Counted from the stretch's first letter, positions 17,170-25,828 are shown. The stretch is 64,000 bases of DNA from Halorubellus litoreus (GCF_037081675.1 NZ_JAZAQL010000002.1:62001-126000); one strand, 5' to 3'. Numbers and translations: made by a program. The notes: generated by a model from the sequence alone, not told the origin.

Positions 17170-17943
17170 ATGACGTACGCACTCGACCACGTGATGATGC
17201 GCGTCGAAGACTTAGAGGAGTCCCTGGACTGGTACCAGACGCATCTGGAGTACGAGGAGAAGGGTCGCTGGGAGGCGGACACGTTCACGAACGTCTACCT
17301 CGGCCCCGAGGACGCGGGCGAGGACGCTGCCGTCCTCGAACTGACGTACAATCACGACGACCGGACGTACGAGATGGGTGACGCGTGGGGCCACATCGCG
17401 GTCCGCGTCGAGGACGTGTTCGACGCGTACGAGGAACTGATGGACGCTGGCGTGGCGGACTACCGCGACCCCGAGTCGTGCGGTGGGAGTTACGCGTTCG
17501 TGAAGGACCCGGACGGGCACGAGGTCGAACTCGTCGAGCGCGACCACGGCGCGCGCTGGAGTCTCGACCACACGATGATGCGCGTGGAGGACGCGGACGA
17601 GGCGATCGGGTTCTGGACGCGGAAGTTCGAGTACGAGCACACGGGCCGCTGGGAGAGCGATACGTTCGCGAACTACTTCCTGAAGCCCCAGGATGCGGGC
17701 GAGGAGGCGATGGCGGTCGAGCTGACGTACAACTACGACGGCCGCACGTACGACATGGGTGATGCGTGGGGGCACGTGTGCGTGCGCGTGGACGACCTCC
17801 ACGAGGCGTGGGACGAACTCGTGGTGCGGGGGGCCGAGGCGTACCGCGACCCCGAATCGTGTGACGACATGTTCGCGTTCACGAAGGACCCGGACGGTCA
17901 CGAGATAGAGCTCTTGAACCCGACGGACGCGCCAGGCGAGTAA
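17170..17943 (+). CDS. Tandem glyoxalase I/VOC-domain protein
   Basis: 257 residues made of two homologous vicinal-oxygen-chelate domains (about 1-125 and 130-250) that share about half of their residues. Each half has a metal-ligand His in LDHxMMRVED, an AWGH segment and a HEVEL/HEIEL acid near its end, the glyoxalase I pattern, so each half or the pseudo-dimer interface could bind one metal. A likely role is lactoylglutathione-lyase-like detoxification, but haloarchaea use gamma-glutamylcysteine or other thiols, so the substrate is open. I chose the ATG at 17170, where homology begins; an upstream in-frame GTG region adds only unrelated sequence. Confidence 0.88.
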   Translation: MTYALDHVMMRVEDLEESLDWYQTHLEYEEKGRWEADTFTNVYLGPEDAGEDAAVLELTYNHDDRTYEMGDAWGHIAVRVEDVFDAYEELMDAGVADYRDPESCGGSYAFVKDPDGHEVELVERDHGARWSLDHTMMRVEDADEAIGFWTRKFEYEHTGRWESDTFANYFLKPQDAGEEAMAVELTYNYDGRTYDMGDAWGHVCVRVDDLHEAWDELVVRGAEAYRDPESCDDMFAFTKDPDGHEIELLNPTDAPGE

Positions 17944-17993
17944 CCGTCGTTGCAACCCGACTGACGTCGCTCGTGTGCGCGCGTCGTCGTTCT

Positions 17994-18076
17994 GTCCGGT
18001 TTTCGTGTCGATGACGGTGTCCGGTTTTCGCGTCGATGACCGGTTCTCTCGCCGATGACCGGTCTTCGCGTCGACG
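17994..18076. repeat. Imperfect tandem repeats, about 20-25 bp, four copies
   Basis: The unit GTCCGGTTTTCGTGTCGATGAC starts at 17994 and 18019 and continues as two shorter, more diverged copies to about 18076. It lies between the glyoxalase gene and the S-layer promoter. No coding potential is apparent. Confidence 0.7.
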
Positions 18077-18146
18077 CTTCGTGACCGGCTGCGTGTTGAC
18101 TCGTAACCGGGTTGTTATCGGGCGGTTTGCAGCGCTCCGCGACTCG

Positions 18147-18156
18147 TTTATATACC
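18147..18156 (+). promoter_or_regulatory. Distal TATA box upstream of the S-layer gene
   Basis: TTTATATACC, a near-consensus archaeal TATA box about 240 nt before the start codon, would give a leader of some 210 nt. The gene also has a second TATA-like element closer in. Multiple promoters are plausible for the most abundant protein of the cell. Confidence 0.5.
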
Positions 18157-18260
18157 TTCCTGGGGTGTCTGCCGTGCGTCCGACGCCGACTGGAATCGTG
18201 AGAAAACGGCACACAGAGCGTGTGTGACGCAATACCACGAAACCGAATCCACCACAAGAC

Positions 18261-18270
18261 ATTTATAACA
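18261..18270 (+). promoter_or_regulatory. Proximal TATA box of the S-layer gene
   Basis: ATTTATAACA lies about 125 nt before the start codon, predicting transcription start near 18290 and a leader of about 100 nt. Long leaders are known for haloarchaeal S-layer mRNAs. Confidence 0.55.
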
Positions 18271-18391
18271 ATGGGTCGTGCCTTTCTGTTGTACCCCTAC
18301 CCATGGTGACAGTAGCGAGTATCGGTGCGCCCACAGGTCTCGGGCGACATCGAGAAAAGCTGCGGTCGCCGCCGAAGCGATCCAACAACAC

Positions 18392-21169
18392 ATGACAGAC
18401 GAAAACAACAAACTCCGCGCGCTGGTCCTGACAGCGCTGATGGTGTTCTCCGTATTTGCGGGCACCGTCGCGCTCTCCGGAGCAGCTGCCGCGAACCTCA
18501 GTAGCATCAGCGCGAACTCCGCTGATGACGTCGACGCCAACACGGATGGGCAGACCCAGGCCGTGTCCTTCGACGTTACAGTCAGCGCAAACGAACAGCA
18601 CACGATCAGCGTCAATTACTCCGAGCTCTCGAACGTCGACGTGACGGCAGTGTCGGCGTCCTCGGGTAACCCTGAAGTCTCCGTCACCGATACCCAGACC
18701 AACAACGGTAACGCAGAGATTACCGTCAAGGACGAGACGGGTAACGGTGTCCACACCGCCACGATCTCCGCGACGATGACCGTGGACACGGGTGCGAAGG
18801 AGAAGGACGTCTCGCTCACCATCGCCGACAAGGGCGGTAGCGCGAGCGACTCCGTCACGTTCACCGTTGGCGCGCTCGCGAGCTCCTCCGACTACGACAA
18901 GGAGATCACGCCCAACGTCCGTACGTGGTCCGGCCAGACCCTCTACCGTGCTGGCTTCACGGACAACGACCAGGGTGTCGAGCTTCAGCGCCAGACCAGC
19001 AGCGGCTGGCAGTTCGTCACCGTCGTTGACGTGAACTCCTTCGGTGAGGCCTTCCTCACCGGCACGAGTGGCTACGAGACCGGCACGTACCGCCTCACGG
19101 ACACGTCCGCCGACTCCGGCGAGACGTTCCCGGGCGACAACGAGACGGTCAAGTTCAAGATCTCGCCGCAGGACTACAGTGCCTCCGCGGATCCGACCAC
19201 GGTCAAGAACGACGGTGAGGGTACGAACACCGACATCACCGTTGAATCGAACCGTGGTAGCTACGACCACTGGATCAGCTCGCCGGACGTCGACCCGAGC
19301 ACGATTCAGAGCCTCCTCGGCGGCGCCGGTACGCTCGCCGACGTCGACGGTGACGGCGAGAACGACTACGTCGCTGTCTCCGGTACCACCACGGACACCC
19401 TGACCGCGAACTTCACGGGTGTCTCCGCTGGTAACTACACGATCGACTTCCTCGTCCCGGACACTGGCGTCACCTCGTCGGTCGACCTCACGGTTGAGGC
19501 GGCCCAGACGGGTAACGCGCAGTTCGTGACGAAGGCGATCTCCGAGCAGCGCGGTGACGTTGTCGCGATCAACGTCTCGCTCACTGGTACCGCCAACTCT
19601 GCGAACGTGCAGGTCGGCGGCCCCAGCGTCAACTACAACGAGGTCGTTCAGGTCACTGACGAGAACGACGACGGCTACGTCACGTTCTACTGGAACAGCT
19701 ACCACGCTGGCACCGGTAGCGACACCTTCGAGGCTGCTGGTGACGACTCCGTCAGCCGCGTGAGTGGCTCCACCTCGTTCAGTGAAGGTGCCCTCGCGGG
19801 CGGCGAGTACCCCGTGAACGTCACCGTCAACGGTCAGGAGACTGACGTTGCGACGGTCGTTCTCAACTCGCCGACCGACGTGAGCAACTCGATCCAGACG
19901 TGGACGGCGCCGTCGACGGCGTCCGAGAGCTCCACGGCCCCGAACTACCTGTTCAACGAGATCTCCGAGGACAGCTCCATCGCGAAGGGCGACTACGTTG
20001 TCGTCGAGATGCAGACGGCTGGCGTCTTCGGCCAGCTCGGAGCCCCGCCGGCATCGGGCCAGGACGGCTTCAGTGCGTTCGCGAACGGCGCGAACTTCAG
20101 TATCGTTCAGACGGCGGACTCCACGCCGACGAACACGCAGCGCAAGAGCATCGACACGTCCACGTCGGACACGCAGGCTGTGTTCTCGCCGAGCGGGAAC
20201 ACGATCTACGTGTACCTCGACACGGGCGACTTCAACAAGTTCGAGGTCAACTCCAACACGCCGACTGAGGTCTACGCTGCAACCCTCAGCTACCAGGAAG
20301 CGTTCTCGACGTACCGCACGTCGGACGCCTCGACCTCGACGACGTTCTCGATTGTTAGCCGCACGGCTAACGTCGACGCACCGCAGGACGACGCCGAGAA
20401 CCCGCTCACCGTCACGCAGTCTGACGCGGCGGAGGTCTCCGGTACGTCCAGCCTCGCAGCAGGTTCGAACCTCACGGTGACCGCCCGCAGCTCCGGCGGT
20501 CAGAACCCCTTCCTCCGCACGGCCACCGCGACGGTCCAGGAGGACGGCACGTGGAGCACGACGCTCGACGTCGCTGACATCCCGACCGGCACCAACTTCA
20601 CGGTGTCCGTGAAGGACGGTTCGCAGACCAAGGACACGGTGAACGCTCGCATCGGCGGTGCCGCCAACATCCAGCTCGCGTCCCTCGACGCGCCGGAGAC
20701 GGCTGCCCCCGGTTCGACGATCACGGTGACCGCGACGGTCGAGAACACTGGCGACTCCTCGGGCGAGACCGAGGTCGCGTACATGTTCAACGGGACGACG
20801 GAGTCGACGCAGAACGTCTCCGTTGACGCAGGTTCGACGACCCAGGTCACGTTCGAGTACACGGTTCCCTCGGCGACTGGTGACTACACGCACGGTGTGA
20901 TGGTCGGTGACAACGCAGCTGTCACGGCCGGTATCACGGTGCAGGATGAGACCAGTACGACGACGGAGCCGACGGACGAGACGACGACGGAGCCGACGGA
21001 CGAGCCGACGACGACGGAGCCGACCGACGAGCCGACGACGTCGGAGGCCCCCGAGACGTCCGAGCCGACCACGACTGAGGATTCCAGTGGTCAGCCCGGC
21101 TTCGGTGTCGCTGTTGCGCTGGTCGCACTCGTTGCGGCTGCGCTCCTCGCGACCCGTCGCGACAACTAA
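18392..21169 (+). CDS. csg: S-layer glycoprotein
   Basis: Major cell-surface glycoprotein, 925 residues, building the hexagonal outer layer. The N-terminus (MTDENNKLRALVLTALM, then SVFAGTVALSGAAAA) is the hallmark haloarchaeal S-layer signal peptide. The mature part is rich in Ser, Thr, Asp and N-glycosylation sequons. It ends with a Thr/Glu/Pro stalk (repeats of TTTEPTDE, about residues 855-895) and a PGF-CTERM anchor: QPGFG, a hydrophobic helix, then ATRRDN, the substrate of archaeosortase A. Codon use differs from its neighbours (more GGT, GTT and GCT), as expected for extreme expression. I start at the ATG at 18392 because the signal peptide begins there. A terminator follows. Confidence 0.96.
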   Translation: MTDENNKLRALVLTALMVFSVFAGTVALSGAAAANLSSISANSADDVDANTDGQTQAVSFDVTVSANEQHTISVNYSELSNVDVTAVSASSGNPEVSVTDTQTNNGNAEITVKDETGNGVHTATISATMTVDTGAKEKDVSLTIADKGGSASDSVTFTVGALASSSDYDKEITPNVRTWSGQTLYRAGFTDNDQGVELQRQTSSGWQFVTVVDVNSFGEAFLTGTSGYETGTYRLTDTSADSGETFPGDNETVKFKISPQDYSASADPTTVKNDGEGTNTDITVESNRGSYDHWISSPDVDPSTIQSLLGGAGTLADVDGDGENDYVAVSGTTTDTLTANFTGVSAGNYTIDFLVPDTGVTSSVDLTVEAAQTGNAQFVTKAISEQRGDVVAINVSLTGTANSANVQVGGPSVNYNEVVQVTDENDDGYVTFYWNSYHAGTGSDTFEAAGDDSVSRVSGSTSFSEGALAGGEYPVNVTVNGQETDVATVVLNSPTDVSNSIQTWTAPSTASESSTAPNYLFNEISEDSSIAKGDYVVVEMQTAGVFGQLGAPPASGQDGFSAFANGANFSIVQTADSTPTNTQRKSIDTSTSDTQAVFSPSGNTIYVYLDTGDFNKFEVNSNTPTEVYAATLSYQEAFSTYRTSDASTSTTFSIVSRTANVDAPQDDAENPLTVTQSDAAEVSGTSSLAAGSNLTVTARSSGGQNPFLRTATATVQEDGTWSTTLDVADIPTGTNFTVSVKDGSQTKDTVNARIGGAANIQLASLDAPETAAPGSTITVTATVENTGDSSGETEVAYMFNGTTESTQNVSVDAGSTTQVTFEYTVPSATGDYTHGVMVGDNAAVTAGITVQDETSTTTEPTDETTTEPTDEPTTTEPTDEPTTSEAPETSEPTTTEDSSGQPGFGVAVALVALVAAALLATRRDN

Positions 21170-21182
21170 CGCCAGCTAACTA

Positions 21183-21217
21183 ACCGAGTTCTACTCGGTC
21201 TTCACGTTCGATTTTTC
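21183..21217 (+). terminator. Hairpin and T-run terminator of the S-layer gene
   Basis: ACCGAG (21183-21188) pairs with CTCGGT (21194-21199) across a five-base loop, followed by a T-rich stretch ending TTTTT (21212-21216). It starts 14 bp after the stop codon. Archaeal termination depends mostly on the T-run; the hairpin may stabilise the mRNA 3' end. Confidence 0.6.
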
Positions 21218-21675
21218 TTCGCGCGCTACGCTCGATAGCGACGGCAGTCTCGTGCTCGCTGCGTGGTGAGTGTGGGGTTGTGTCGTCGGGTGTGGTGTGT
21301 GAGTGTGGGTTCGCTGGTGGTGGTGGTGTGACTGGTGGCGGTGCTGTGGCTGGTGGTGGTGTGACTGGTGGCGGTGCTGTGGCTGGTGGTGCTTTTTGAG
21401 CTGGGTGTGTGGTGGCTGGGTGCTCGTGCTCGCGGTGCCAGTGGTGGGCCTCGTCCTCCCCAGCCGACGCTGCCTGGTCGCGCTCGCGGTGCTCGCGCGA
21501 CGCGGCGGCGTCCCTCGCGGGTGGGCGCGCGACCCGCTCACTGGCGTTCGCGGTCGCGCCCGCTCCCGCGCCAGGCCGGTGGTGGCGACTGGGCTCGCAG
21601 GACCTGGGTGTCGTGACTGCGAACGATAGTGGGAGCTGGTGAGGAAAGACGACAGTGGAGTGGCTTGTGAGTCGG
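21218..21675. other. Intergenic region with G/T-rich repeats
   Basis: About 460 bp without a supported gene between the S-layer terminator and the 3' end of the diphthine synthase gene. The plus strand is strongly G/T-biased from about 21255 to 21420, with many GGTGGTG blocks and a 33-bp tandem duplication. Translations of either strand here are low-complexity His/Gln or Trp/Gly sequence. Composition is unlike both flanks. Confidence 0.55.
21328..21392. repeat. 33-bp tandem duplication in G/T-rich spacer
   Basis: The unit GTGACTGGTGGCGGTGCTGT plus a further 13 bases begins at 21328 and again at 21361, nearly identical. Each copy has an internal GGTGG/GCTGG periodicity. Confidence 0.8.
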
Positions 21676-22479
21676 TCAGACGACGTCGAGTTTGTCGCGT
21701 GGAGCGTCGGCGAGTATTTCGAGGGCGTCGGCTTCGAGGAGGTGGCAGTCGCCGGGGACGACGAGGAGGTGGAGGGGGTCGCCGAAGTCCCGTTCGGCGA
21801 GGTTCGAGAGGGTGTCGGCGTGGACGAGTGGGTCGGGGCTGCCGGCGCGGGCGACGACGACGGCGACCAGGTCGGGGTGGTGGGCGGCGAGGCGGCTGGC
21901 GGCGTGGCTGGCGGTCATGTACTCGTCGCCGTCGCGGACGTCGGCGCCGGCGGTGTCGTCGCCGACCTTGATGTCGAGGAAGACGAGGGTGTGGAGGCCG
22001 CGGTCGCGGTTCGCGGTGATGGTGTCGAGGACGCTGTCGGGGACGTCGCTGCCGGCGTGCGCGTACTCGAAGGGGAGCGTGGTGGCTTTCCCGAACCGGT
22101 AGTTCTGGAGGCCGGTGAGGGAGGCGGCGGCGGTCTCGGCGGTGACGCCGTGGACGACGCGGGTGTCGATGCCGCGCTCTGTGGCACGCAAGCGGAGGTC
22201 GGTGTGCGTGGTCGCGATCATGGTGTCGCCGGCGGTGCAGAACGCGACCGATTCGGTCTCGGCGGCGTCGAGGACGCGCTCGGGGTGCTGTTCGACGTCC
22301 GCGCGTTCGAGGACCTCGATGTCGACGTCGTGGTGGCGTTCGAGGTCGTCGACGGTGGCGCCGAGGAGTTTGCTCGTGTAGAACTCGACGTACGCGCGGT
22401 CGGCGTCGCGGAGAGAGTCGCGGCCTTCGACGGTGATGGAGCGCTCGTCGTAGAGCCCGAGGCCGATGAACGTGAGCAT
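21676..22479 (-). CDS. dph5: Diphthine synthase
   Basis: S-adenosylmethionine-dependent methyltransferase of the tetrapyrrole-methylase fold that methylates the modified His of elongation factor aEF2 on the way to diphthamide. 267 residues. The N-terminal MLTFIGLGLYDERSIT carries the GLGL SAM loop, AFCTAGDTMIATTH forms the second substrate loop, and HGVTAETAAASLTGLQNYRFGKATTLPF is a family hallmark. I chose the ATG at 22479, at which homology begins, rather than one ten codons upstream. It is divergent from the Trm5 gene across about 125 bp, so two translation-modification genes share one promoter region. Confidence 0.94.
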   Translation of the reverse strand: MLTFIGLGLYDERSITVEGRDSLRDADRAYVEFYTSKLLGATVDDLERHHDVDIEVLERADVEQHPERVLDAAETESVAFCTAGDTMIATTHTDLRLRATERGIDTRVVHGVTAETAAASLTGLQNYRFGKATTLPFEYAHAGSDVPDSVLDTITANRDRGLHTLVFLDIKVGDDTAGADVRDGDEYMTASHAASRLAAHHPDLVAVVVARAGSPDPLVHADTLSNLAERDFGDPLHLLVVPGDCHLLEADALEILADAPRDKLDVV

Positions 22480-22604
22480 ACTGTTCGTGTGTGCGTCGGC
22501 GGCGTTCAAGCCGTCGGTCCGCGTCGCCGTGGAGACCCCTGATGCGAGAGTATGCGTGGGCGTACTCCGTCAGGTTCAGGGTCGCGCGTCTCGCCCGTCT
22601 GGGT

Positions 22605-23588
22605 ATGGACGAGCCGTGCGTGCGCGTGGACCGGGAGGCGGGCGAGGAGTCGCGGCAGGTGCTCGCGGACGCGGGCGTCCTCGACGATTCTCGCGAGATC
22701 GTCGTCGAGGACGGCGTGCTCTACATTCCGGTCGTGGACGCGGCGGGCGTCCCGGACGGGTTCGAGGTGGTGGCGCGAGCGGTCCCCGACCGGGAGACGC
22801 AGACGACGCCCGCGGACGTGCTCGGGTTCGAGCCGAGCTACGAACGCCTCGGTGACGTCGTCATCCTGGACGAGGACGACGACGAGCGCGCTCGCGAGAT
22901 CGCGGATGCGGTGGTGGCGTCGGACCTGCCGGTGGGGGCGGTCCTGAATCGGGCGTCGAAGGTGAAGGGCGAGCTCCGGGTGCGCGACTGGGACGTGCTC
23001 GCTGGGTCGTCGACGGAGACGGTGCATCGCGAGTACGGGTGCGAGTACCACCTCGACCTCGCGGAAGTGTACTTCTCGCCGCGGCTCGCGACGGAGCGCC
23101 ATCGCGTGACGAGTCAGGTCGACCCGGGCGAGCGCGTGTTCGACATGTTCGCTGGCGTTGGGCCGTTCGTGATTCCGGCGGCGAAGCGTGGTGCGGAGGC
23201 GGTCGGCGTCGACCTGAATCCGGTCGCTGTCGAGTACCTCCGGGAGAACGCGGAGCGGAACGGCGTCGCGGACCGCGTCACGGCCATCGAGGGCGATGTC
23301 CGCGACGTCGCGGGCGACTACGGGGGGTGGGCGGACCGACTCGTGCTGAACCTCCCGCATACCGCGAGCGAGTTCCTCGACACGGCGGTGACGCTGGCGA
23401 GCGAGGAGTGCGTGCTCCACCTCTACGACATCCAGCACGAGGACGATCCGTTCGGGCCCGGGGAGCGCGCGATCCGTGAGGCGTTCGAGCCAGCGTACGA
23501 CGTCACCGTCGAGACCCGTCACGTCGTGCGGTCGTACGCGCCGCACGAGGTCAACGTCTGCCTCGACGTCAGGGTCGTCTCGGCGTAG
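22605..23588 (+). CDS. tRNA (guanine-37 N1)-methyltransferase, Trm5 family
   Basis: Methylates G37 next to the anticodon, which prevents +1 frameshifts; in archaea the family also feeds wyosine synthesis. 327 residues from the ATG at 22605. An N-terminal alpha/beta region (to about residue 100) precedes the class I methyltransferase core with SAM loop FDMFAGVGPF, acidic loop VGVDLNP, and the catalytic NLPH motif followed by TASEFLD. A weaker upstream in-frame start would add 38 poorly conserved residues. It is divergent from dph5 and lies directly upstream of tRNA-Thr. Confidence 0.93.
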   Translation: MDEPCVRVDREAGEESRQVLADAGVLDDSREIVVEDGVLYIPVVDAAGVPDGFEVVARAVPDRETQTTPADVLGFEPSYERLGDVVILDEDDDERAREIADAVVASDLPVGAVLNRASKVKGELRVRDWDVLAGSSTETVHREYGCEYHLDLAEVYFSPRLATERHRVTSQVDPGERVFDMFAGVGPFVIPAAKRGAEAVGVDLNPVAVEYLRENAERNGVADRVTAIEGDVRDVAGDYGGWADRLVLNLPHTASEFLDTAVTLASEECVLHLYDIQHEDDPFGPGERAIREAFEPAYDVTVETRHVVRSYAPHEVNVCLDVRVVSA

Positions 23589-23658
23589 CACGCCCGCCCC
23601 GATTCGCAACCCTTATTGGGGTTATCGCTCCTACGAGTTAGTGGAAGCGCAGTAGTGC

Positions 23659-23730
23659 GCCGGTGTAGCTCAGAGGTAGAGCGATTCCTTCGTAAGGAAT
23701 AGGCCGAGGGTTCAAATCCCTCCACCGGCT
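23659..23730 (+). tRNA. tRNA-Thr (anticodon CGT)
   Basis: Full cloverleaf by inspection: acceptor GCCGGTG/CACCGGC, D-stem GCTC/GAGC, anticodon stem ATTCC/GGAAT with loop TTCGTAA (anticodon CGT, reads ACG), five-base variable loop AGGCC, and T-stem GAGGG/CCCTC with loop TTCAAAT. The discriminator base is T at 23730. CCA is not encoded. No intron is needed to fold it. Confidence 0.95.
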
Positions 23731-23768
23731 CTTCTGGCCGAACGAAGTGAGGACGAAGAGCGACTGGT

Positions 23769-23827
23769 GGGATTTGAGACAGGGAGCAGCGTGCTGCGAC
23801 CGTGGTTCAAATCCCCCTCCACCGGCT
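23769..23827 (+). repeat. Duplicated and inverted tRNA-Thr 3' end (att-like scar)
   Basis: TTCAAATCCCCCTCCACCGGCT at 23806-23827 repeats the T-loop-to-discriminator end of tRNA-Thr with two extra C bases. An inverted piece of the same motif, GGGATTTGA, lies at 23769-23777 and can pair with TCAAATCCC at 23807-23815. Between them GCAGC-GT-GCTGC forms an inner stem. Direct repeats of a tRNA 3' end are what integrases leave at attL/attR, but the two copies here are only about 100 bp apart, with no integrase between them. Confidence 0.7.
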
Positions 23828-23929
23828 TCCTTTCGCTCTTCGTTCTCGTCACTGTTGGATTGTTAGGGTGGGTTCTGTGCGTCGTGTTGGGGGTTCGGAG
23901 TTTTAGGTTCGGGTCGTGTTGGTTGGGGT

Positions 23930-24547
23930 ATGAGTGGTGTGTCTTCGTCGCCGGATAGGACGTTGTCGTACGTGTATGATGCGTCCTATGCGGGGTTCCC
24001 GAACTGGGAGGTCGGGCGGCCGCAGTGGCCGTTCGTGTGGTTCGAGGAGCGCGGGGGCGTTCGGAGTCCGGTGCTCGACGTTGGCTGTGGGACTGGCGAG
24101 TTGACGTTGTATCTGACGCGACAGGGGTTCGACGTTCTCGGCGTCGACATCTCGTCGGTCGCGATCGCGCAGGCTCGCGAGAAGGCGGCGGCGCGCGGTA
24201 TCGACGCGCGGTTCCTCGTCTGGGATGCGCTGGCGCTCGACGAGCTCGCTGCCGTCGGGTTCTCCTTCCGGACGGTCCTGGACTCCGCGATGTACCACGT
24301 GTTCGACGACGCCGCACGCGACCGGTTCGTCGAGGGTCTCACTGCGGTCGTCCCGTCCGGCGGCCTGTACTGCGTGCTCGGTGACGCACGCCGCCCCGGT
24401 CATCCGGGGTACGGCATCCATCCGGTGGAGTTACGCGAGCGGTTCACGGGGACGGGTGATTGGGGGTTCGTCACCGCTTGGCGGGCGCCGTATCAGCGCC
24501 GGACGGGTGCTAATCCGGGGTTCTTCGTCGTCTTGCGACGTCGCTGA
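23930..24547 (+). CDS. Class I SAM-dependent methyltransferase
   Basis: 205 residues. The SAM-binding glycine loop VLDVGCGTGE is at 48-57, followed by the acidic VLGVDISS at the end of strand 2 and a DSAMYHVF segment resembling the thiopurine-methyltransferase-like group, whose members methylate small thiols or selenium/tellurium compounds. The N-terminus has an aromatic-rich WEVGRPQWPF segment typical of that group. The target is unknown. It stands alone downstream of the tRNA duplication. G+C is slightly lower and codon use less biased than neighbours, compatible with acquisition at the tRNA site, but this is weak evidence. Confidence 0.82.
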   Translation: MSGVSSSPDRTLSYVYDASYAGFPNWEVGRPQWPFVWFEERGGVRSPVLDVGCGTGELTLYLTRQGFDVLGVDISSVAIAQAREKAAARGIDARFLVWDALALDELAAVGFSFRTVLDSAMYHVFDDAARDRFVEGLTAVVPSGGLYCVLGDARRPGHPGYGIHPVELRERFTGTGDWGFVTAWRAPYQRRTGANPGFFVVLRRR

Positions 24548-24589
24548 ACCGGGTGCGTGCGGTGCGAACGGCGTCGTCTCGTGTGGGCG

Positions 24590-25152
24590 TTACGAGTTGA
24601 CGTTGGTGGCCGCGAAGTGGAACGCGTCGACGGTGTCGTCGTCGACGTTCTCGATGCGGAACTCGAGTTCCTTCTGGCCGCCCGTGTCCGTGCTGGTGCG
24701 GCGGACGTCCACGGCGTGCCCGGTACTGGGGTCGTGGCAGTCGATGGCTTGGATGGCGGCATATTGGCCGACGGCGACGTAGTTCCACGTCACGCTCGCG
24801 CCGTTCTCGGACGAGTAGTGGACGCTCCCGGAGTCGCCGGCGACGTAGACGGTCGCTTTGCCGGCGTCGCCGGTGACGGCGACGTCGTTGAAGGTGTTCG
24901 TGACGTCGTTGGGCGCGGAGTGCGATTCGAGGTTCCTGGTCTCGACGTCGTACTCGTCGTGGCGCCGCCGACGGCGAAGGCGTTCGCGGCGGTCGGCTCG
25001 ACGTCGTGGAGGGTGACGTCGACGGGGCTCTTCGAGAGCTCCTACGTGCCGGAGTCGGTGGGTACGCTGGTGGTGCCGAGGGTGGCGGCGGTCGCGGTTG
25101 CGGCGCTCACCTGGATGATTCGTCGTCGCGTCGGTGATTGCTTCGACGTCAC
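24590..25152 (-). pseudogene. Disrupted Tat-exported protein, beta-propeller-like remnant
   Basis: A GTG at 25152 starts a Tat signal (SPTRRRIIQVSAATATAATL) that meets an in-frame TAG after about 35 codons. Past the stop the same frame reads ELSKSPVDVTLHDVEPTAANAFAVGGA, then the sense continues in another frame (EYDVETRNLESHSAPNDVTNTFNDVAVTGDAGKA... in pieces) to a natural end FHFAATNVNS and TAA at 24590. The HDVEPT/AFAVGG and AVTGD/VYVAGDSG segments resemble repeats of haloarchaeal exported propeller proteins. A TATA-like CATATAAATC (25193-25202, minus strand) still lies upstream. One nonsense and one frameshift make it dead unless sequencing is at fault. Confidence 0.7.
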
Positions 25153-25457
25153 GTTCGTATCGGTTGCTGGTCGAGGACTGAAGCCCGTCGCTGATTTATA
25201 TGGACGCTGTCTATTCTTCGGAGCGGTTCGAAGCCGGTTGGTAGTATCTGTGGGGTGTGTCTTCGGACTGCGGTCTGCTCGGAGCACTCCACTACTCTAT
25301 TGAGGCCGACATACGGGTGCTCGCAGGTGAGGGCACTTCGGTCTCCGCGCTCGCGACCATACTGACGGCGCGAGCGCACTCACCGGGAACTGATGTCTGC
25401 AGAAGCGGGTGTTCGCGTTCGACGTCGAGCGAGAATCGTGGTCGAGCGCACTCGGAG

Positions 25458-25730
25458 TCAGCGGTTGTTGTAGATGTAGCGGGCGCCGTTGACGACGAGA
25501 AGGACCGTACTGAGGACGAAACTCATGAAGACGAGCGACGCGACCATCCCGAAGAGGACCTGACCGAAGCGGCCGCCGAGCCAGCCCATCGTCGCGTTCG
25601 CGCCGATGATGAGCGCGAGCAACCCGAAGCAGATGACCACGAAGATCGCGACCGGTCGGAGCCACGTGTTCTGGCTGAGGAACCCTTCCTCGTACTCGTT
25701 GGGGTCCGCGGTGCGTGATTGGGTACTCAT
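25458..25730 (-). CDS. Small two-helix membrane protein, unknown function
   Basis: 90 residues. A soluble N-terminal arm (to about residue 23, ending FLSQNTWLRP) is followed by two hydrophobic helices (about 26-48 and 57-80) separated by a Gly-rich turn (GWLGGRFG), and a short basic end RYIYNNR. The composition and codon bias are those of a real gene. The promoter side has an AT-rich stretch just before the ATG. It sits upstream of, and in the same direction as, the Tat-exported pseudogene and downstream of uridine kinase. I do not recognise a family with a known role. Confidence 0.65.
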   Translation of the reverse strand: MSTQSRTADPNEYEEGFLSQNTWLRPVAIFVVICFGLLALIIGANATMGWLGGRFGQVLFGMVASLVFMSFVLSTVLLVVNGARYIYNNR

Positions 25731-25828
25731 AGAGAAAATTACTCACACCGAACGGCATAAGTGATGTGGAATCTCGCATCCGCGTCGACTCGGCCGCTTG
25801 CAGTGGGTTTCCCGGGCGGTGGATGCGT

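Noticed and set aside
21191..21541. His/Gln-rich frame on the minus strand in the G/T-rich spacer
   Set aside because: It is the antisense of a GGTGGT tract, with no homology, no start context and no halophilic composition.
23519..23725. Small minus-strand frame through the tRNA-Thr gene
   Set aside because: It translates the tRNA in antisense; frames of this kind are often annotated falsely.
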